Shown: positions 5,547 to 7,466 of the stretch, piece after piece
Layout of the letters: each line of letters opens with the position of its first letter
Position numbering within the stretch: the stretch's first letter is position 1
NCBI GenBank assembly: GCA_027043685.1
Contig: JALUFI010000312.1
Span: forward strand, 1 to 7,466
DNA: 7,466 nucleotides
Origin: Pyrodictiaceae archaeon
Lineage (GTDB): Archaea; Thermoproteota; Thermoprotei_A; Sulfolobales; Pyrodictiaceae
Reading direction: 5' to 3'
Translations under genes and position numbers: made by a program
Notes under the pieces: generated by a model
The model's input: the letters and a program-made list of their open reading frames with translations, nothing else
Told to the model about the DNA's origin: nothing
Databases searched by the model: none

Positions 5547-5999
5547 TTGCAGCGCGGCGTCGCGGTGGACGGCGAGGTGGAGGAGAAGCTGGCGAGGCTG
5601 GTCGCGGAGCTTAAGCGCCGCGGCTACAGGGTGACGGCCCAGAGGCTGGCGATAGCGAGGATAGTGTTCGAGAACATAAAGAGCCACCCGAGCTTCATGG
5701 AGATACTGCAGGCTGTGAGGAGCAGGATGCCCAGCATAAGCCCCAGCACGATATACAACAACCTCCAGCTCCTAGAGCAGCTCGGCTTCATAAAGAGCTT
5801 CGACGTAGCCGGCGAGACCAGGTACGACGAGGCCAAGCCACACCTCAACCTGGTCTGCCTGGACCAGGGCAGGATAATCGACATCGATGATGGAGACCTG
5901 GTGGAGGAGATTACGCGGAGGATGGAGGAGCGGGGCGCCAGGGTAAGGGAGCTAGTCGTCTACGCATACTGTGGAGACGGGGGCTCGGGGCCAGGCTGA
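5547..5999 (+). CDS. Fur/PerR-family regulator with altered metal-binding residues
   Basis: A 150-residue Fur superfamily protein, predicted dimeric DNA-binding sensor of metal or peroxide. The winged helix covers about 11-85: GYRVTAQRLAIARIVFE, the family His in KSHPSFMEI (H47), and the recognition helix SPSTIYNNLQLLEQLGFI. The dimerisation domain starts at about 90 (TRYDEAKPHLNLVC, then GRIIDID). The first of the usual zinc CxxC pairs reads C104-L-D-Q, so its second Cys is gone, and only C142 remains near the C terminus; a structural Cys4 zinc site cannot form. Aligned to PerR, H47, D94 and H99 are kept, but the second His of HxH is replaced by N101. TTG at 5547 is preferred because GGGGTGGA (5533-5540) lies six bases upstream; ATG at 5502 would add a 15-residue Pro/Gly-rich extension unlike the family. 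It has its own promoter and is flanked by the 17-base inverted repeat. Confidence 0.88.
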   Translation: MQRGVAVDGEVEEKLARLVAELKRRGYRVTAQRLAIARIVFENIKSHPSFMEILQAVRSRMPSISPSTIYNNLQLLEQLGFIKSFDVAGETRYDEAKPHLNLVCLDQGRIIDIDDGDLVEEITRRMEERGARVRELVVYAYCGDGGSGPG

Positions 6000-6040
6000 C
6001 CTCGTCCTCCCCAGCCCCGCTGGGTCTGTGTGGGCGACAG

Positions 6041-6057
6041 CTCCTCACAGCCCCCGG
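6041..6057 (-). repeat. 17-base repeat, right copy (inverted)
   Basis: CTCCTCACAGCCCCCGG is the exact reverse complement of 5335-5351. It lies in the 113-base convergent gap between the Fur-family gene and the minus-strand winged-helix gene. A transcript reading from before 5335 through this site could form a 17-bp duplex enclosing the whole Fur-family gene. Confidence 0.7.
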
Positions 6058-6083
6058 ACTGGTAGGCCTGGTCTACCCGGGTG

Positions 6084-6107
6084 CCCCTTCTTTGCTGTCC
6101 TCTCTTG
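6084..6107 (+). terminator. Pyrimidine-rich tract, possible 3' end for the Fur-family gene
   Basis: The stretch is almost wholly C and T (CCCCTTCTTTG followed by CTGTCCTCTCTTG), about 85 bases after the Fur-family stop and just before the converging winged-helix gene. Archaeal transcription often ends in T-rich tracts. This one is interrupted by G and C, so the call is weak. Confidence 0.25.
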
Positions 6108-6112
6108 CCGCG

Positions 6113-6466
6113 TTACTGGTGCTCGGCTGCCTCGCCCTTCTCTGCTGGAACGGGTTTGGTGCCGTTGCCTGGCAGGGGGTGGGCTAGGCCTAGCTCCTCT
6201 AGGACGTGGAGGAGCTGGTGGAGTTTCTCGCCGACCCTTCTTCCCTGGGGTGTGAGGCGGGCGCATTTGCTGGTGCCGCAGTAGTATAGCTCGACTAGGC
6301 CGAGCATTGCTGCTTCCCGTGCGCTGCGGTACGTCGTCCCCACGCCCATGCCGTGGCGGGGGATGTGGTGGAGGGGCATGGGGCCGTGCTCGTAGAGTAT
6401 CGCTATTACTCGCAGTATCCCGGGCTTGCCGAGCACCCAGTACCTGCTGCGGCCTTGCTGCGCCAA
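6113..6466 (-). CDS. Small winged-helix DNA-binding protein
   Basis: A 117-residue protein with a single predicted winged helix at about 12-80: helix 1 GKPGILRVIAILYEHGPMP, a recognition region near VGTTYRSAREAAMLGLVEL, a wing YYCGTSKCARLTPQG, then a helix RRVGEKLHQLLHVLEEL likely used for dimer contact. The overall order resembles MarR/PadR-like archaeal regulators but I cannot name the family. C63 and C68 sit in the wing (CxxxxC) and could form a disulfide or bind a metal. The last 20 residues are polar and probably disordered. Translation is read from a TTG at 6466-6464, because no ATG lies upstream in frame near the promoter. It lies 93 bases downstream of the Lrp gene on the same strand, with a weak TATA-like CCTAAATC between (6519-6512), and converges on the Fur-family gene. 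Target unknown. Confidence 0.75.
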   Translation of the reverse strand: MAQQGRSRYWVLGKPGILRVIAILYEHGPMPLHHIPRHGMGVGTTYRSAREAAMLGLVELYYCGTSKCARLTPQGRRVGEKLHQLLHVLEELGLAHPLPGNGTKPVPAEKGEAAEHQ

Positions 6467-6511
6467 GGGATGCGCCCCGGGGTGTTGTTGCTGTAGGTAC
6501 CCGGTGGCGGG

Positions 6512-6519
6512 GATTTAGG
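6512..6519 (-). promoter_or_regulatory. Weak TATA-like element of the winged-helix gene
   Basis: CCTAAATC on the minus strand lies about 46-53 bases before the TTG at 6466, the spacing seen for other genes here. Inverted GGGGG/CCCCC arms (6524-6535) lie immediately upstream of it, and TAGGTACC (6494-6501) with GGTGCCTA (6545-6552) forms a 7-of-8 inverted repeat around it. Transcription together with the Lrp gene is an alternative. Confidence 0.3.
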
Positions 6520-6559
6520 GGCTGGGGGCTCCCCCTCCCACAGTGGTGCCTACCTAGCC

Positions 6560-6994
6560 CTAGACCCACTGCCTGAGCACTATCATCGAGTTGGTGCCTG
6601 CGACGCCCGGTATGCTCCGTATGTAGTCTATGCTCTTGTTGACGTCCTCTATGCTCTCCCCGCGGACCACGACTAGTATGTCGTAGTCCCCGGTCACCTC
6701 GTAGACGGCCTCCACGTGCTCGAGGCCGAGTATCTTCTTGGAGACCTCGGGGACGGAGACCGGGGGCTGGGTGCGGACGAGGATGAACGCCCTTATCTCG
6801 TGCCCCGTGTCGTAGACTATCGTGAACTTCTTTATCACTCCCTGGCGGAGGAGCTTGGTCATCCTCTTCCTTATCGCCGACTCGCTCAGCCCGAGCTCCT
6901 GGGCGAGCCTAGCGTAGGAGAGCCTCGCGTTCTCCCTCAGGAGGCGGAGGAGGCGTAGATCAACCTCGTCGAGCACTGGCCTCTGCTCCGGCAT
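6560..6994 (-). CDS. Lrp/AsnC-family regulator, LysM-like
   Basis: A 144-residue Lrp/AsnC protein (feast/famine regulator), predicted dimer or octamer binding amino acids or related ligands. The N-terminal HTH is at about 7-55 (DEVDLRLLRLLRENARLSYARLAQELGLS, then ESAIRKRMTKLLRQGVI). The C-terminal RAM ligand domain is at about 66-142 (EIRAFILVRTQPP, EVSKKILGLEHVEAVYEVTGDYDILVVV, SIDYIRSIPGVAGTNSMIVLRQWV). From memory, the pattern IRKR...GVIKKFTI...EIRA...VPE.SKKI...TGDYDI...RSI.GVAGTNS is very close to Sulfolobus LysM, which controls the LysW lysine-biosynthesis genes. No lysine genes are in the window, so its target here is open. The ATG at 6994 is well supported: a TATA box at 7043-7051 and a perfect palindrome at 7007-7028 over the expected start site. 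Upstream on the same strand is pyrG. Confidence 0.93.
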   Translation of the reverse strand: MPEQRPVLDEVDLRLLRLLRENARLSYARLAQELGLSESAIRKRMTKLLRQGVIKKFTIVYDTGHEIRAFILVRTQPPVSVPEVSKKILGLEHVEAVYEVTGDYDILVVVRGESIEDVNKSIDYIRSIPGVAGTNSMIVLRQWV

Positions 6995-7006
6995 GGCTGG
7001 TGCAGT

Positions 7007-7028
7007 CCCCGCACCAAGTGGTGCGGGG
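7007..7028. promoter_or_regulatory. Perfect 10-base-arm palindrome, candidate Lrp operator
   Basis: Arms CCCCGCACCA (7007-7016) and TGGTGCGGGG (7019-7028) are exact reverse complements separated by AG. The site lies between the TATA box (7043-7051) and the ATG (6994) and covers the predicted start site near 7018-7022. This is a repressor position, most simply autoregulation by the Lrp-type protein. In RNA it would also form a very stable hairpin if included in the leader. Confidence 0.55.
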
Positions 7029-7042
7029 CGCGGAACCCGGGG

Positions 7043-7051
7043 TAATAAATT
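7043..7051 (-). promoter_or_regulatory. TATA box of the Lrp-type gene
   Basis: AATTTATTA on the minus strand is a strong archaeal TATA match in the 74-base gap after the pyrG stop. It gives the Lrp gene its own promoter with a leader of about 25 bases. Confidence 0.65.
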
Positions 7052-7068
7052 GGGGTGCGGTTTCTCGG

Positions 7069-7466
7069 CTAGGCTTTGCCGCGCTGCGCTGCCTCTAGGA
7101 GGCCTAGGAAGAGCGGGGCGGGCCTCATGGGCCTGCTCCTGAACTCCGGGTGGGGCTGGCTGCCTATGAAGAAGGGGTGGCTCCGTAGCTCTATGAACTC
7201 GACTCTCCCGCCCTCGAGGCTGTAGCCGGAGACGTCCATGCCGGCTGAGACGAGCTTGTCGAGGTACCTGGGGTTGACCTCGTAGCGGTGGCGGTGCCTC
7301 TCGTAGACTATCTCCTTGCCGCCGTAGAGGCGGTGGACGAGGGTGTTGTGTATCAGCTTTATCGGGTAGGAGCCTAGCCTCATGGTGCCGCCTAGCATCT
7401 TGATTCCGCGCTGCTCCTCGAGAAGGTCTATGACTGGGTAGGGGGTCTTCGGGTCTATCTCGGTGC
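7069..7466 (-). CDS. pyrG: CTP synthase, C-terminal fragment (cut by window edge)
   Basis: The last 131 residues of CTP synthase, which makes CTP from UTP, ATP and glutamine. The fragment is the end of the class I glutamine amidotransferase domain. Recognisable landmarks in order (numbered from the first full codon) are TEIDPKTPYPVIDLLEEQ (1-18), LGGTMRLG (24-31), YERHRHRYEVNP (54-65), SGYSLEGGRVEFIEL (79-93) and HPFFIGSQPHPEFRSRP (96-112). H105 and E107 are the His and Glu of the glutaminase triad; the catalytic Cys lies outside the window. The frame is open to position 7466 with no start codon expected, so the gene continues beyond the edge. It ends with TAG at 7071-7069. The Lrp-type gene follows on the same strand from its own promoter, so co-transcription is not required. 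Confidence 0.95.
   Translation of the reverse strand, partial: TEIDPKTPYPVIDLLEEQRGIKMLGGTMRLGSYPIKLIHNTLVHRLYGGKEIVYERHRHRYEVNPRYLDKLVSAGMDVSGYSLEGGRVEFIELRSHPFFIGSQPHPEFRSRPMRPAPLFLGLLEAAQRGKA

Noticed and set aside
5335..6057. 17-base inverted repeats as terminal repeats of an insertion sequence or MITE
   Set aside because: The enclosed segment is an ordinary Fur-family gene with its own promoter and host-like codon use, with no transposase and no target-site duplication visible.
6045..6569. 174-residue minus-strand frame covering the winged-helix gene
   Set aside because: Translation is Arg/Pro/His-rich and lacks domains, while the overlapping 6113-6466 frame gives a clear winged helix.

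Overview
The window looks like a stretch of chromosome from a hyperthermophilic crenarchaeote (Thermoproteota), most likely of the Desulfurococcales/Pyrodictiaceae kind. The reasons are: very GC-rich DNA; heavy use of AGG for Arg and ATA for Ile; many TTG and GTG starts; short leaders behind AT-rich archaeal TATA boxes; and gene families typical of that group (GPN-loop GTPase, NfeD/1510-N protease, HTH-CBS regulator, LysM-like Lrp protein). The genus assignment is inference. No IS element, tRNA, rRNA, CRISPR array or clear horizontally acquired island was seen.

Layout, left to right. (1) 1-191 (-): the N-terminal end of an unrecognised gene that runs off the left edge. (2) 382-1314 (+): an HTH-ThiN protein of the ThiR type, divergent from gene 1 across a region holding a TATA element and a 21-bp interrupted palindrome. 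(3) 1311-2105 (-): a GPN-loop GTPase whose stop codon overlaps that of the ThiR-like gene within a shared CTAG. (4) 2225-2593 (+): a 122-residue protein of unknown function, divergent from the GTPase over one AT-rich promoter element. (5) 2735-2938 (+): a ribbon-helix-helix regulator with a palindrome over its predicted transcription start. (6) 3023-4366 (+): a full-length NfeD/ClpP-class membrane serine protease. (7) 4434-5318 (+): a winged-HTH protein with two C-terminal CBS domains. (8) 5547-5999 (+): a Fur-family regulator with altered metal ligands, flanked by a perfect 17-bp inverted repeat. Then convergently on the minus strand: (9) 6113-6466, a small winged-helix regulator; (10) 6560-6994, an Lrp/AsnC regulator with a 10-bp-arm perfect palindrome at its start; (11) 7069-7466, the C-terminal end of CTP synthase (PyrG), cut by the right edge.

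The genes do not form one pathway. What unites the window is regulation: six of the eleven genes encode predicted DNA-binding regulators (ThiN-HTH, RHH, HTH-CBS, Fur, winged helix, Lrp), and most have a palindrome at or beside their own promoter, which suggests autoregulation. The remaining genes are housekeeping or membrane functions (CTP synthesis, GPN GTPase, membrane proteolysis) plus two unknowns. I see no convincing new multi-gene system. The best leads are the operator-like palindromes, the 17-bp inverted repeat around the Fur-family gene, the diverged Fur and ThiN ligand sites, and an NfeD protease without its usual stomatin partner.
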